A stretch of 64,000 nt of DNA from Oleispirillum sp963678075 (GCA_963678075.2 CAXXPK010000003.1:992001-1056000); one strand, 5' to 3'; positions 17,802 to 27,659 are shown, numbered from the stretch's first letter. The notes: generated by a model not told the origin, from the letters alone. Made by a program: numbers and translations.

Positions 17802-18596
17802 CTAGATTGCCAGGCGACACCACGCCGGAGTGTGATCGGAGGCCTTCTCCCGTCCGCGCGGCTTGGCGTCGATTCCAGCCTCGGTCAGGGCGTCGGCAGC
17901 GATCGGCGAGGCCAGCAGGAAGTCGATGCGCAGCCCGTGGTTTTTGGCCCAGGCGCCCGCTTGATAGTCCCAGAAGGAATAGAGGCCCGGTCCGGGGTTG
18001 AAGGCGCGCACCGCGTCGGTCCAGCCCTGGTGCAGCAGAGCGTTGAAGCGGGCGCGGGTTTCCGGGCGCATCAGGGCGTCCTCGGTCCAGGCCGCCGGAT
18101 TGTAACAGTCGGCGGGGGTCGGCAGGACGTTGAAGTCGCCGCCCAGCAGAACGGGGCGATCATCGCGCAGCAGGGCCGCCGCGCGGGCGTTCAAACGGTC
18201 CATCCAGGTCAGCTTATAGCGGAATTTCTCGCTGGCCGCGCCGCTGTCGTCGCGCACCGGATTTCCGTTCGGCAGGTAAAGCGCGGCGACGGTTAGCCGG
18301 TCTCCCACCGTCGCTTCCAGATAACGGGCCTGACCGTCGTCGGCATTGCCGGGCAGCCCGACGCGGACGTCGGTCAACCCGATCCGCGACAGAATGGCGA
18401 CGCCGTTGTACGATTTTTGCCCATGCACCGCCACGTCATAGCCCAGGGCCTTGAATTCCAGCTCAGGAAAGTCATGGTCCTGGCATTTGATTTCCTGCAA
18501 CAGCACGACATCCGGCGCGAAGGTTTGCAGCCAGTCGGTGATGGCGGGCAGGCGGGCCTTGACGGAATTGACGTTCCAGGTGGCGACGGTCGGCAC
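17802..18596 (-). CDS. xthA: exodeoxyribonuclease III
   Basis: AP endonuclease/3'-5' exonuclease of base-excision repair. Start taken at GTG 18596 after GGAG, giving 264 residues beginning at the conserved beta-strand VATWNVNSVKAR; longer starts add a proline-rich stretch with no match. Motifs: VVLLQEIKCQD (catalytic Glu), LYLPNGNP, LLGGDFNVLPTPADCYN, SFWDYQAGAWAKNHGLRIDF and KASDHTPAW (catalytic His). Complete. The IS element ends at its stop codon, whose bases belong to the CTAG target repeat. dgt starts about 100 bases away in the divergent direction. Confidence 0.93.
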   Translation of the reverse strand: MPTVATWNVNSVKARLPAITDWLQTFAPDVVLLQEIKCQDHDFPELEFKALGYDVAVHGQKSYNGVAILSRIGLTDVRVGLPGNADDGQARYLEATVGDRLTVAALYLPNGNPVRDDSGAASEKFRYKLTWMDRLNARAAALLRDDRPVLLGGDFNVLPTPADCYNPAAWTEDALMRPETRARFNALLHQGWTDAVRAFNPGPGLYSFWDYQAGAWAKNHGLRIDFLLASPIAADALTEAGIDAKPRGREKASDHTPAWCRLAI

Positions 18597-18694
18597 GGGC
18601 GGATACTCCGGTGGGGGGATGCCGCCAGTATAGGGGAGAGGCGGGGGATGACAACGTGTTGCGCGGGTTTCGCGCATGTTCTAGTGTCCGGGAC

Positions 18695-19867
18695 ATGAGC
18701 ACGACGATCTGTCAGGCACCGCTGGCGCCCTACGCCTGCATCCCAGACCGCAGCCGCGGCCGTCTTCACGACGAGCCGGAGGCGGTCGGTCGCTTGCCGT
18801 TTCAGCACGACCGCGACCGCATCATTCACGCGGCGGTGTTCCGGCGGTTGTCGTCGAAGACCCAGGTCTTCGTCTATCACGAGGGGGACAGCTATCGCAC
18901 CCGGTTGAGCCATTCTCTGGAGGTGTCGCAGATCGCGCGGTCGATCTCCCGCGAATTGCATCTGAATGAGGATCTGGCCGAGGCCCTAGCCCTGGCTCAC
19001 GACCTGGGGCATCCGCCGTTCGGTCACGCCGGGGAAGACGTCCTGAAGCGCTGCATGGAGCCCTTTGGCGGCTTCGACCACAACGCCCAGTCCCTGAAAG
19101 TGGTGACCCGGCTGGAGCGGCACTACGCCGCCTTCGACGGCCTGAACCTGACTTGGGAAACCCTGGAGGGACTGGTCAAGCACAACGGCCCCTTGACCGG
19201 GGAGCTTCCGGCCTACATCGCCGCCTTCGATGCTGAGTTTCCCTTGGATCTGGGGCGGTATTCCAGTCTGGAGGCGCAGGTGGCGGCGGTCGCCGACGAC
19301 ATCGCCTACAACAACCATGATATCGCCGACGGACTGAGGGCGGGATTGTTCGATCTGGACGGGGTGCGCGAGGTTCCCCTGGTCGGGCCGATGCTGGCCG
19401 AGGTCGAGGTCCTGTATCCCGGTCTCGACTGGGCGCGCCGCATTCACGAAACCGTGCGGCGGATGATCGGTGCCATGGTGTCCGACGTGGTGGCGCAGGC
19501 GCGCGCCAATCTGGCCGCTCTGTCCATCGACGGCATCGACGCGGTGCGCGCGGCGGGACGACCGGTCGTTGCCTTCTCGCCGACCATGCGCGCCACCGAC
19601 CTGGCCTTGAAAGCCTTTCTGTTTCCCAATATGTACCGTCATTACAAGGTGATGCGGGCGATCATCAAGGCCCGGCGAGTGGTCGATGATCTGTTCGGGT
19701 TGTTGTTGTCCGAGCCGCGTCTGCTGCCCGGTGACTGGCGGGCGCGGTGCGCCGCCGCCGGAAGCCGGGAAACCGCCGATCTGGTCTGCGATTACGTGGC
19801 GGGGATGACCGACCGCTTCGCCCTTGACGAACACGCGCGTTTATTCGATCCGAAAGTCAACCCATGA
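18695..19867 (+). CDS. dgt: deoxyguanosinetriphosphate triphosphohydrolase-like protein
   Basis: HD-domain dNTPase that removes triphosphate from deoxynucleotides. ATG at 18695 gives 390 residues. Visible are GRLHDEPEAVGRLPFQHDRD, FRRLSSKTQVF, the HD-superfamily metal ligands in RTRLSHSLEVSQIARSI and ALAHDLGHPPFGHAGE, and AAVADDIAYNNHDIADGLRA. Its stop overlaps the argS start (ATGA). The combination dgt-argS is common in alphaproteobacteria. Complete. Confidence 0.92.
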   Translation: MSTTICQAPLAPYACIPDRSRGRLHDEPEAVGRLPFQHDRDRIIHAAVFRRLSSKTQVFVYHEGDSYRTRLSHSLEVSQIARSISRELHLNEDLAEALALAHDLGHPPFGHAGEDVLKRCMEPFGGFDHNAQSLKVVTRLERHYAAFDGLNLTWETLEGLVKHNGPLTGELPAYIAAFDAEFPLDLGRYSSLEAQVAAVADDIAYNNHDIADGLRAGLFDLDGVREVPLVGPMLAEVEVLYPGLDWARRIHETVRRMIGAMVSDVVAQARANLAALSIDGIDAVRAAGRPVVAFSPTMRATDLALKAFLFPNMYRHYKVMRAIIKARRVVDDLFGLLLSEPRLLPGDWRARCAAAGSRETADLVCDYVAGMTDRFALDEHARLFDPKVNP

Positions 19868-21615
19868 ACCTGTTTTCTGAATTCAAGGGCCGCATCGTTG
19901 CCGTTGTGGCCGGCTTGCAGTCCGAGGGTGTTCTGCCCTCTGGTCTCGACGTGGCAAAAATTGCGGCCGAACCGCCGCACGATGTCGCGCATGGCGAGGT
20001 CTCGACCAATGCCGCCATGGTGCTGGCGAAACCGGCGGGGATGAAGCCGCGCGATCTGGCGGGATTGCTGGCCGACCGTCTGGCGTCTTCGCCGGGGGTG
20101 GATAGCGCCGAGGTGGCGGGGCCGGGCTTTATCAACTTGCGTCTGGCGCCGTCGTTCTGGCACGACCGTCTGCGCGACGTGCTGAAGGCCGGAACCGATT
20201 ACGGCACCTCGACGATGGGGGCGGGGAAGGCGGTCAACGTCGAATACGTCTCCGCCAATCCGACCGGGCCGATACATGTCGGCCACGGGCGTGGCGCGGT
20301 GGTTGGCGACGTTCTCGCCTCGCTGTTGGCGAAGGCCGGGTACGCGGTGACCCGCGAATACTACATCAACGATGCGGGCGCGCAGGTGGACGTTCTGGCG
20401 CGTTCCCTGCACCTGCGCTATCGCGAGGCGCTGGGCGAGGCGATCGGCGATATCCCCGAGGGTTTGTACCCAGGCGACTATCTGATGCCGGTGGGGCGGG
20501 CTCTGGCCGAGGAAAGGGGAGACAGCTTCAAGACCGCGCCGGAGGCCGAATGGTTGGAGCCTTTCCGCCGCCGCGCGGTGGAGGCGATGATGGCGTTGAT
20601 CCGCGACGATCTGGCGGCGCTGGGGGTGGAGCACGACGTCTTTTCCTCGGAACGTCTCTTGGTCGAGGCGGGTGGCGTGCGGACGGCGTTCGATACTCTG
20701 GTCGAAAAGGGTCTGATCTACGAAGGCGTGCTGGAGCCGCCGAAGGGCTTATTGCCCGATGACTGGGAGCCGCGTCCGCAGACCTTGTTCCGGGCCTCCG
20801 ACTTCGGCGACGATGTCGATCGCCCGTTGAGAAAGTCGGATGGCAGCTGGACCTATTTCGCTTCCGACATCGCGTATCACTTCGACAAACACCGGCGCGG
20901 CGCCGAAACCATGATCGACGTGTTGGGCGCCGATCACGGCGGCTACGTCAAACGCATGGTGGCGGCGGTCAAGGCGATCACCGACGACCGGGGCAGCCTG
21001 GACATCAAACTGTGCCAGATGGTCAATCTGATGCGCGACGGCGAACCGGTGAAAATGTCCAAGCGCTCGGGGAATTTCGTGACCCTGCGCGAGGTGATCG
21101 ATGATGTCGGTCGCGACGTGGTGCGGTTCATCATGCTAACCCGCAAGAACGACGCGCAACTGGACTTCGATCTGAAAAAAGTCACCGAACAGTCCAAGGA
21201 CAACCCGGTGTTCTACGTGCAGTATGCGCATGCCCGCGCGCATTCGGTGCTGCGTCATGCGGCGGAGGTTCTGGCGGGGGCCGATCTGTCGCGGGCCGCC
21301 CTGGCGGCGACGGACCTTGCGCCCTTGACCGATGAGGCAGAGATCGCTTTGATTAAGCAGCTCGCGGCGTGGCCGCGCGTCGTCGAGGGCGCGGCGGAGG
21401 CGCACGAACCGCACCGCATCGCCTATTACCTGGGGGAGGTGGCGGCAGCCTTCCACAGTCTGTGGAACAAGGGACGCGAGGCAGCGGAGTTACGCTTCCT
21501 TCTGCCTGAGCAGCCGGAGGTTTCGATGGCGCGCGTCGCGTTGGTGCAGGGTTTGGCGTCGGTGGTGGCCTCTGGCCTGATGGTCCTTGGGGTTGCTCCC
21601 GTGGAGGAGATGTAA
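19864..21615 (+). CDS. argS: arginyl-tRNA synthetase
   Basis: Class I aminoacyl-tRNA synthetase, 583 residues, full length. The N-terminal Add1-type domain is followed by the HIGH-type motif HVGHGRGAVVGDVLA near 138 (within NPTGPIHVGHGRG) and the KMSKS-type motif VKMSKRSGNFVTL near 398; the anticodon-binding DALR domain closes the protein with YYLGEVAAAFHSLWNKG. Start overlaps dgt by four bases. An essential gene with no lesion. Confidence 0.95.
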   Translation: MNLFSEFKGRIVAVVAGLQSEGVLPSGLDVAKIAAEPPHDVAHGEVSTNAAMVLAKPAGMKPRDLAGLLADRLASSPGVDSAEVAGPGFINLRLAPSFWHDRLRDVLKAGTDYGTSTMGAGKAVNVEYVSANPTGPIHVGHGRGAVVGDVLASLLAKAGYAVTREYYINDAGAQVDVLARSLHLRYREALGEAIGDIPEGLYPGDYLMPVGRALAEERGDSFKTAPEAEWLEPFRRRAVEAMMALIRDDLAALGVEHDVFSSERLLVEAGGVRTAFDTLVEKGLIYEGVLEPPKGLLPDDWEPRPQTLFRASDFGDDVDRPLRKSDGSWTYFASDIAYHFDKHRRGAETMIDVLGADHGGYVKRMVAAVKAITDDRGSLDIKLCQMVNLMRDGEPVKMSKRSGNFVTLREVIDDVGRDVVRFIMLTRKNDAQLDFDLKKVTEQSKDNPVFYVQYAHARAHSVLRHAAEVLAGADLSRAALAATDLAPLTDEAEIALIKQLAAWPRVVEGAAEAHEPHRIAYYLGEVAAAFHSLWNKGREAAELRFLLPEQPEVSMARVALVQGLASVVASGLMVLGVAPVEEM

Positions 21616-21619
21616 AGCC

Positions 21620-22483
21620 ATGGCTTCGCAGGATAAACGGCCCGGAGAAGGGTTCGACGTCAGCCTCCTGGAGGGCCTGCGCGAGCGGGTTTGCCAGGAT
21701 CAGCAGTCGGAAGACGACTATCTGCCCGCGCGTTCCGCGCGGAAAAGTCTGCTATTCGGCGCCCTGATCGGGTTGGCCGTAGCGGCGGGCGCGGCGTGGT
21801 ACATCCTGGGGTCCGGCGGCAGTCCGAAAACGGCGGGGCCAAGGGAGGTGCCGGTGGTGAAGTCGGAAAAGGCGCCGGTCAAGGTGCGCCCGGCGGATCC
21901 CGGCGGGATGGAGGTCCCCAACCAGGATAAGATGGTCTATGACCGCGTCGGCAAGGGCGCGGCGAAGCCAGAGGTCGAACATCTGCTGCCGCAACCGGCA
22001 TCGCCGAAGGATCTGCCGAAGTCCGGCGATGCCTTGGGCGACGGCATGGCGCCGTTGCCGCCGCCGCTGCCCGAGGTGGCGAAGCCGGTGGAAACCGCGA
22101 AGGTGCCGCCGCCGATGGCGGCGCCCGCGAAACCGGCGGAGCCGGCGAAACCCGCCGCCGTGCCGCTCGCCAAGGTGGAGACCGTGAAGCCCGCAGCGCC
22201 CGCTCCGGCGGCTTCTGAGAAGATCACCGCGACGGGGGCCTGGCAGGTGCAATTGGCCGCCCTGAAGGAAGAATCGCGGGCCAAATCGGAATGGACCCGG
22301 GCGATGAAGGTGGCCCCCGCCATTCTGGGCAATCTGCCGCACGAGGTGGTGCGCGCCGACCTGGGAGCGAAGGGTGTGTTCTATCGCCTGCGCGCCGGCG
22401 GTTTCGCCGCCCGCGAACAGGCGGAACAGGTCTGCGAGAGCCTTAAGGCGAAGGGTATCGGCTGTGTTGTCGCCAAGCGGTGA
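21620..22483 (+). CDS. SPOR-domain membrane protein
   Basis: Cell-envelope protein of 287 residues, four bases after argS. An N-terminal cytoplasmic stretch of about 50 residues is followed by one transmembrane helix (SLLFGALIGLAVAAGAAWYI), a long Pro/Ala/Lys-rich periplasmic linker, and a C-terminal SPOR domain (about 205-285; WQVQLAALKEESRAKSEW, YRLRAGGFAAREQAEQVC), which binds denuded septal peptidoglycan. Genes of this kind sit between argS and nagZ in many Rhodospirillales. Its end overlaps the nagZ start by about 20 bases. Confidence 0.88.
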   Translation: MASQDKRPGEGFDVSLLEGLRERVCQDQQSEDDYLPARSARKSLLFGALIGLAVAAGAAWYILGSGGSPKTAGPREVPVVKSEKAPVKVRPADPGGMEVPNQDKMVYDRVGKGAAKPEVEHLLPQPASPKDLPKSGDALGDGMAPLPPPLPEVAKPVETAKVPPPMAAPAKPAEPAKPAAVPLAKVETVKPAAPAPAASEKITATGAWQVQLAALKEESRAKSEWTRAMKVAPAILGNLPHEVVRADLGAKGVFYRLRAGGFAAREQAEQVCESLKAKGIGCVVAKR

Positions 22484-23534
22484 TGCCGAACCGGACGACG
22501 GCGGAGAGGGTGTCTCCGCCGTCGTCTATGGTTGCCGGGGCATCACCCCGACGGCCGAGGAAGAGGCCTTCTTTTCCACGGTGAAACCGTTTGGTTTCAT
22601 ACTGTTCTCAAGGAATATTGAGAATAAAGATCAAGTCCGTCGGTTGATCGCGGCGTTGCGCGCCACGGTCGGACGCGCCGATGCACCGGTTCTGGTCGAT
22701 CAGGAAGGCGGTCGGGTACAGCGCCTGCGTCCGCCCCATTGGCGACAGGCTCCGGCGGCGGCGACGTTGGCGGCGCTGCCCGCGCCCCTGGCGGAAGAAG
22801 CGGTCCATCTGAACGCGCGTCTGATCGGGCGGGAGCTTGCCAACCTGGGATTTACCGTCGATTGCGCCCCGGTTCTGGACGTGACGCGCCCGGAAACCCA
22901 CGGCGTGATCGGCGACCGCGCCTATTCCGGCGATCCGGCGGTGGTGGTGGCCCTGGGGCGGGCCGTTTGTCGCGGACTGCGCGACGAAGGTGTGCATCCG
23001 GTGGTCAAGCATATCCCCGGCCACGGGCGTGCCATGGCCGACAGCCATCTGGAACTGCCGCGCGTCGATGCCTCGGCCGAGGATTTGCGTGGCCTTGATT
23101 TCGCGCCGTTCCGGGCATTGGCGGACGAGGACTGGGGAATGACCGCGCACATCGTTTATGCCGCCTTCGATGCCGAGGCTCTGGCCACCTGTTCCCGCCG
23201 CGTCATCGCCGATGTGGTGCGCGGCGAGATCGGGTTTTCCGGCCTGTTGATGAGCGACGATTTGTCGATGAAGGCGCTTTCCGGCTCGTTCTCCGACCGG
23301 GCCCGCGCCTCGCTGGTGGCGGGATGCGACATGGTGTTGCATTGCAACGGCGAAATGCCGGAAATGCGCGCCGTGGCCGAAGGTCTGCGACCGTTGTCGG
23401 CGGCGGCGTGGCGGCGTTTTCGCGCCGCCGAGGCACGACGCCTGGGGGCGACGGCCATGGCGGAAAAGACCACGTCCGAGGCGATGTTGGCGCGGTTGTC
23501 GGTTCTGTTGACGGAGGAGGGGGACACGCCGTGA
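22464..23534 (+). CDS. nagZ: beta-N-acetylhexosaminidase NagZ
   Basis: Family 3 glycosidase recycling peptidoglycan: removes GlcNAc from 1,6-anhydroMurNAc muropeptides in the cytoplasm. Start taken at GTG 22464 (TTG 22467 is equally near), inside the end of the SPOR gene, about 356 residues. Motifs: PFGFILFSRNIENKDQV, LVDQEGGRVQRLRPP, FTVDCAPVLDV, and the catalytic VVKHIPGHGRAMADSHLELP (His of the KHIPGHG loop, general acid/base in NagZ) and LLMSDDLSMKAL with the nucleophile Asp. Stop overlaps scpA (GTGA). Complete. Confidence 0.92.
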   Translation: MLSPSGDAEPDDGGEGVSAVVYGCRGITPTAEEEAFFSTVKPFGFILFSRNIENKDQVRRLIAALRATVGRADAPVLVDQEGGRVQRLRPPHWRQAPAAATLAALPAPLAEEAVHLNARLIGRELANLGFTVDCAPVLDVTRPETHGVIGDRAYSGDPAVVVALGRAVCRGLRDEGVHPVVKHIPGHGRAMADSHLELPRVDASAEDLRGLDFAPFRALADEDWGMTAHIVYAAFDAEALATCSRRVIADVVRGEIGFSGLLMSDDLSMKALSGSFSDRARASLVAGCDMVLHCNGEMPEMRAVAEGLRPLSAAAWRRFRAAEARRLGATAMAEKTTSEAMLARLSVLLTEEGDTP

Positions 23535-24328
23535 GCAACCCGCGCGACCGCGCCGACGATCCGTCCGGGTGGGAGGAAGAACTCCCCGCCGCGCCGATCG
23601 ACATGCTGCTGCTCGACATCGACGGCTACGAAGGTCCGATCGATCTGCTGCTGACCCTGGCCCGCGACCAGAAGGTCGACCTGCGGCAGATTTCCATCCT
23701 GCAACTGGCCGAACAGTATCTGACCTTCGTCGCGGCAGCGCGGCAACGCAATCTGGAACTGGCCGCCGACTATCTGGTGATGGCGGCGTGGTTGGCCTAT
23801 CTGAAGTCGCGACTGTTGCTGCCCGAGACCCCGGACGAGGAAGAACCTAGCGGCGCCGAAATGGCCGCCGCCCTGGCCTTTCACCTGGAACGTCTGGACT
23901 CCATGCGGAAGTCGGGGAAACGGCTGATGGCGCGGCCCCATCTGGGGGCTTCGGTGTTTCCGCGCGGCGCACCGGAAGGGGTGCGCGACATCGCGCGACC
24001 GATCTATGACGTGCGGCTGTTCGATCTGTTGGCGGCCTATGGATCGTTTCACGGGCGCAAGACCGAAACCCGCCTGGAAATCCGCGAGGCGAAACTGTTC
24101 TCGGTGGACGAGGCCCTGGCCCGTTTGTCGTACCTGATTGGCGGCACCGTCGATTGGCAGAAGCTGGAAGCCTTTCTGCCGCCGGGACTGTTGGATCCCT
24201 TGTACCGCCGGTCGGCGGTCGGCGCGACTCTGGTCGCGGCGCTGGAACTGACGAGGCAGGGCCGTATACGATTGCGCCAGGATGGCGGGGCGTTTTCCCC
24301 GATCCGCTTGCGAAAGGCCACGGAATGA
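23531..24328 (+). CDS. scpA: segregation and condensation protein A
   Basis: Kleisin subunit of the SMC-ScpAB condensin. GTG start at 23531 overlapping the nagZ stop gives 265 residues. The N-terminal SMC-binding half contains YEGPIDLLLTLARDQKVDLRQISI and ELAADYLVMAAWLAYLKSRLLLP; the C-terminal winged-helix half contains AKLFSVDEALARLSYLIG and TLVAALELTRQGRIRLRQ. It is followed by scpB with an ATGA overlap, so the two are translated together. Complete. Confidence 0.92.
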   Translation: MSNPRDRADDPSGWEEELPAAPIDMLLLDIDGYEGPIDLLLTLARDQKVDLRQISILQLAEQYLTFVAAARQRNLELAADYLVMAAWLAYLKSRLLLPETPDEEEPSGAEMAAALAFHLERLDSMRKSGKRLMARPHLGASVFPRGAPEGVRDIARPIYDVRLFDLLAAYGSFHGRKTETRLEIREAKLFSVDEALARLSYLIGGTVDWQKLEAFLPPGLLDPLYRRSAVGATLVAALELTRQGRIRLRQDGGAFSPIRLRKATE

Positions 24329-24990
24329 GCGACGCCCCCGAAAACCGCACGGTTCCGACCGCCGATTTTTTCGACTCGGAACGCCTGATCGAGGCTGTGT
24401 TGTTCGCCTCCGCCGAGCCGGTGACGGAGGCTGCCTTGCGCGCCCGTCTGCCGGAAAATTGCGATCTGCGCGGGGTTCTGGACGCGCTGACGGCGCGCTA
24501 TCGCGGTCGCGGCGTCGAACTGGTCGTGCGGGGTGGCGCCTGGGCCTTGCGGACCGCCCCCGATCTTGCGCCGCGCCTGCATCTGGAGGTGCCGCAACAG
24601 TGCAAGTTGTCGCGCGCCGCCGTCGAGGTTTTGGCGATCGTCGCCTATCACCAGCCGGTAACCCGCGCCGAGATCGAGGAAATGCGCGGCGTCGCCTTGA
24701 GTCGCGGCACCCTTGACGTCCTTCTGGAGGCCGGATGGGTGCGCCCGGCGGGCCGTCGTCAGACGCCGGGACGGCCGATGACTTGGGGAACCACGCCTGC
24801 TTTTCTGGACCATTTCGGTCTGGAGAATCTGGCCGCGCTGCCGGGCATCGACGAGTTGAAGGCCGCCGGGCTTCTGGACACCCGTCCGGCGATGATCGCC
24901 TATGCCGCCGAAAGCGAGGATGCGCTGGAACTGCCGCTTGGTGATGATGGCATCCTGCTGGAACGGTGCGTCAAGGATCAGCCGTTGTGA
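24325..24990 (+). CDS. scpB: segregation and condensation protein B
   Basis: Dimeric winged-helix partner of ScpA, 221 residues. Seen: RLIEAVLFASAEPVTEAAL, LSRAAVEVLAIVAYHQPVTRAEIE, the RGV..SRGTLDVLLEAGWV block and WGTTPAFLDHFGLENLAALP. Start overlaps scpA. Its last 20 bases overlap the end of a convergent TetR fragment. Complete. Confidence 0.92.
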   Translation: MSDAPENRTVPTADFFDSERLIEAVLFASAEPVTEAALRARLPENCDLRGVLDALTARYRGRGVELVVRGGAWALRTAPDLAPRLHLEVPQQCKLSRAAVEVLAIVAYHQPVTRAEIEEMRGVALSRGTLDVLLEAGWVRPAGRRQTPGRPMTWGTTPAFLDHFGLENLAALPGIDELKAAGLLDTRPAMIAYAAESEDALELPLGDDGILLERCVKDQPL

Positions 24991-25204
24991 CCCGGTGGGT
25001 TTCCAGGAACGCGGTGACGCAGACCTCCGCCCGGTGTTGCAGGGCGTCCTCGTCCCAGTGGTTTTGCAGTCCCATCATGTTGCGGATTAGGATGTGGCCG
25101 TTGAGCGTGCCGAAAAAGCATTCCGCCGCTTGGGCGGGATCGCGGCGTCGGCCGCGACAGGCGGGGCGGGATTCCGTGCAATCGCCGTTGTGGTTCATCG
25201 TCAT
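24971..25204 (-). pseudogene. TetR-family regulator, C-terminal fragment
   Basis: Only the ligand-domain end of a TetR-type repressor remains: AQAAECFFGTLNGHILIRNM and HRAEVCVTAFLETH. The helix-turn-helix domain and about 120 residues that should precede it are missing; the ORF starts instead with a short unrelated stretch whose ATG overlaps the emrB stop (TGATG). By position it was the repressor of the adjacent emrA-emrB genes, whose operators still exist at 27.7 kb. A deletion inside tetR explains the structure. It cannot bind DNA in this form. Confidence 0.7.
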
Positions 25205-26700
25205 CAGTGTCCTCCACCCGCTGTCGCCTGTTTGGGCTTGTGCGCCAACAGGACGACCCCGATCGCCGCCAGCGAAAACCAGGCCATGACCCAGAACACG
25301 TCCAGGAAGCTTAGCACCGTGGCTTGTTTGTAGACCATTTTTCCGATGGTTTTGGCCGAGGCGGCCGATGCGTCGATGCCGGGGATGCGGGCGAAATGCT
25401 GGGTCAGATCATGCAGTTGTGTCTGTCCCTCGGGGCGGGTCGGGGACAGGTGTTCGCCGATGCGCGCCCAGGTTCCGCATCAGGTTATAAAGGCCCGATG
25501 CATTTTTTATCCGCTCCGGCGGCAGGGTTCCCAGGGCCAGGATGTTGGCGGGAATGATCGTGAACATATAGCCCATGCCGCGCAGAATCTGTGGCACCAC
25601 GAATTCGTTGAAGTCCCAGTCGGCGGTCAACCCATCGGCGAGCAGGAAGTTGGAGGTCGCCGACAGCGAAAAACCGGCGCATAGCAGAACGCGCGGATCG
25701 ACCTTGCGCGAAATGCCGCCGACGATCGGCGCCGACAGGAATTGCGACAGCCCGGTGACCAGCATGATCCCGCCGATCTGCAGGGAATTGAGTCCGCGCA
25801 CCCGCCCCAGGAATTGCGGTTGCAGATAGACCAGTCCGTACAGCGCGATGCCGAGGACGAAGCTGAACAGGCAGCCGGTGGCGAAGTTGCGGTCGATGAA
25901 GGCGCACAAGTCAACGATGGGGTTGGCGGCGGTCAAGGTCCGCCAGAAGAAACCGATTCCGGACAGGGCCGAGATCACGGCACAGATCAGGATGACGCGG
26001 TCCTCGAACCAGTCGTTGCGGGCGCCGTCCTCCAACACGAAGTCCAGACATCCCAGAAACAACGCCATCAGCAGCAGGCCTAGAACGTCCAGGCGGCGGA
26101 TCAGATCCAGTTGCGGACGATCGACGTCGATGAAGGCGGCCACCGTCAGCGTCACCAGGATGCCGGGAACGACGTTGACCAGGAAACAAGCCAATGCCAG
26201 GACAGGGTCTCGGTCAGCCGGCCGCCCAGGCTGGGGCCGATGGTCGGGGCCAGGGTGGCGACCAGGCCGATCATCACGGTGGTCGAGGCCTGGCGGCTGC
26301 GCGGCATCACGCTGTAGGCGGTGGTGAATACGGTGGGGATCATGGCGCCGCCGATGAATCCCTGCACGATGCGCAGCACGATCATCTGGTCGATGGTTTC
26401 GGCCATGGCGCAGCCCAGACTGGCCAGGGTAAAGCCGGAGGCCGAGACCACGAAGGTCCGGCGTATGCCGAGAGCGTGGGACAAGTATCCCGACAATGGG
26501 ATCATGATCACTTCGGCGATCAGATAGCTGTTCTGCACCCAGACGATTTCGTCGGTGCGGGCGGCCAGCCCGGCCTGGATTTCGGACAGCGACGCGGCGA
26601 CGATCCGGATGTCCAGAATTGCCATGAACATGCCCACCACCATGGCCAGAAAGCCGATCAGCAGGCGGGGTTTTAGGCTTTCCTTGGCGACGGCGGCCAT
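25204..26700 (-). pseudogene. emrB: EmrB/QacA-type (DHA2) drug efflux MFS transporter, frameshifted and deleted
   Basis: Fourteen-helix proton antiporter of the DHA2 family. First frame from ATG 26700: MVVGMFMAILDIRIVAASL (motif D1), IWVQNSYLIAEVIMIPLSGYL-like block, LRIVQGFIGGAMIPT. Near 26185 one extra T shifts the frame; FLVNVVPGILVTL and the middle helices follow in the next frame to LYNLMRNLG. Near 25461-25475 a second junction drops about 35 residues and changes frame; GEHLSPTRPEGQTQLHDLTQ and FLDVFWVMAWFSLAAIGVV finish at TGA 25206-25204. The second junction joins two TGGGCGCG-like stretches, suggesting short-repeat deletion. emrA ends two bases upstream. Confidence 0.85.
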
Positions 26701-26701
26701 C

Positions 26702-27659
26702 TTATGGGCGCAGCGTGGTTTGCGGTGCCGTCGCGGCGGGGTCCGCGAAAGCGGTGGAGCCGGTCAATCCCTGACCGCCATGGGTATCGACCTTCGCCAC
26801 CACCGACATCCCCGGCAGTAAAAGGACCTGACGCGCATCGGCGTCCAGACGGATTTTCACCGGCACCCGTTGCACGATCTTGGTGAAGTTGCCGGTGGCG
26901 TTTTCCGGCGGCAACAGGCTGAACACGGCGCCGCTGCCCGGCGACAGGCTATCCACTCGGCCATGGAAGGCGCGGTCGCGGTAGGTCATCGACCGTAATC
27001 TCCACCGGCTGCCCCTGGTGCATCCGGGCCAGCTGGGTTTCCTTGAAATTGGCGATGACATAGACGCCATTGATCGGAACCACGCTCATTGTTTGCTGTC
27101 CGGTCTGCACATACAGGCCAAGCTGCACGCCCTTGTTGCCGACGATGCCATTGACCGGCGCGCGCAGCACGGTGTCTTCCAGGCGGATGCGGGCGGCGGC
27201 CAGTTCGGCTTGCATCTTTTCGACCAGGACGTCGGCCTGACGGCGTTCCGCCGCCAACAGGTCAAGGCGGCTTTTCTCGGTGGCCAGCGCGGCGGCGGCG
27301 CGTTCGACCGCCGCCCGCGCCTTGGTGGCGTTGGCCTGGGTGGTCTGAACCTTTTGCTGCGAGGCGAAGTGAGAGGCGCTGAGCGTCTTGTATCGCGTCA
27401 GATCGGCGGTGGCGCGTGTCCGTTCCGCTTGCGCCGATGCCAGCGTCGCCTCGGCCTCGGCGACATCGGCCGCCGCCCGCGCCGCCGCCAGGGCGGCGGC
27501 GGCCTGGTCGTGGGCGGCGCGATAGTCGGCATCGTCGATGACGAGGAGGATATCTCCCTCGCGCACCGGCTGATTGTCGCTGACCGGCAAGCCGGTGACG
27601 CGCCCCGGCACCTTCGGCGCGATGGCCACGATATCGGCGGAAATCGTCGCGCCGCCGGA
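26702..27659 (-). pseudogene. emrA: EmrA/HlyD membrane fusion protein, 5'-truncated and frameshifted
   Basis: Periplasmic adaptor working with EmrB. The body is clear: ISADIVAIAPKVPGRV, GDILLVIDDADYRAA, an alanine-rich coiled-coil hairpin, LEDTVLRAPVNGIVGNKGV (lipoyl-like half) and VYVIANFKETQLARM. Near 26986-26992 one extra base moves homology to the frame with YRDRAFHGRVDSLSPGSG and FTKIVQRVPVKIRLD, ending at 26702. The usual N-terminal cytoplasmic tail and membrane anchor (about 50 residues) are absent; upstream of ISADIV the sequence runs straight into a palindromic operator. The 5' limit given is therefore approximate. Confidence 0.8.
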
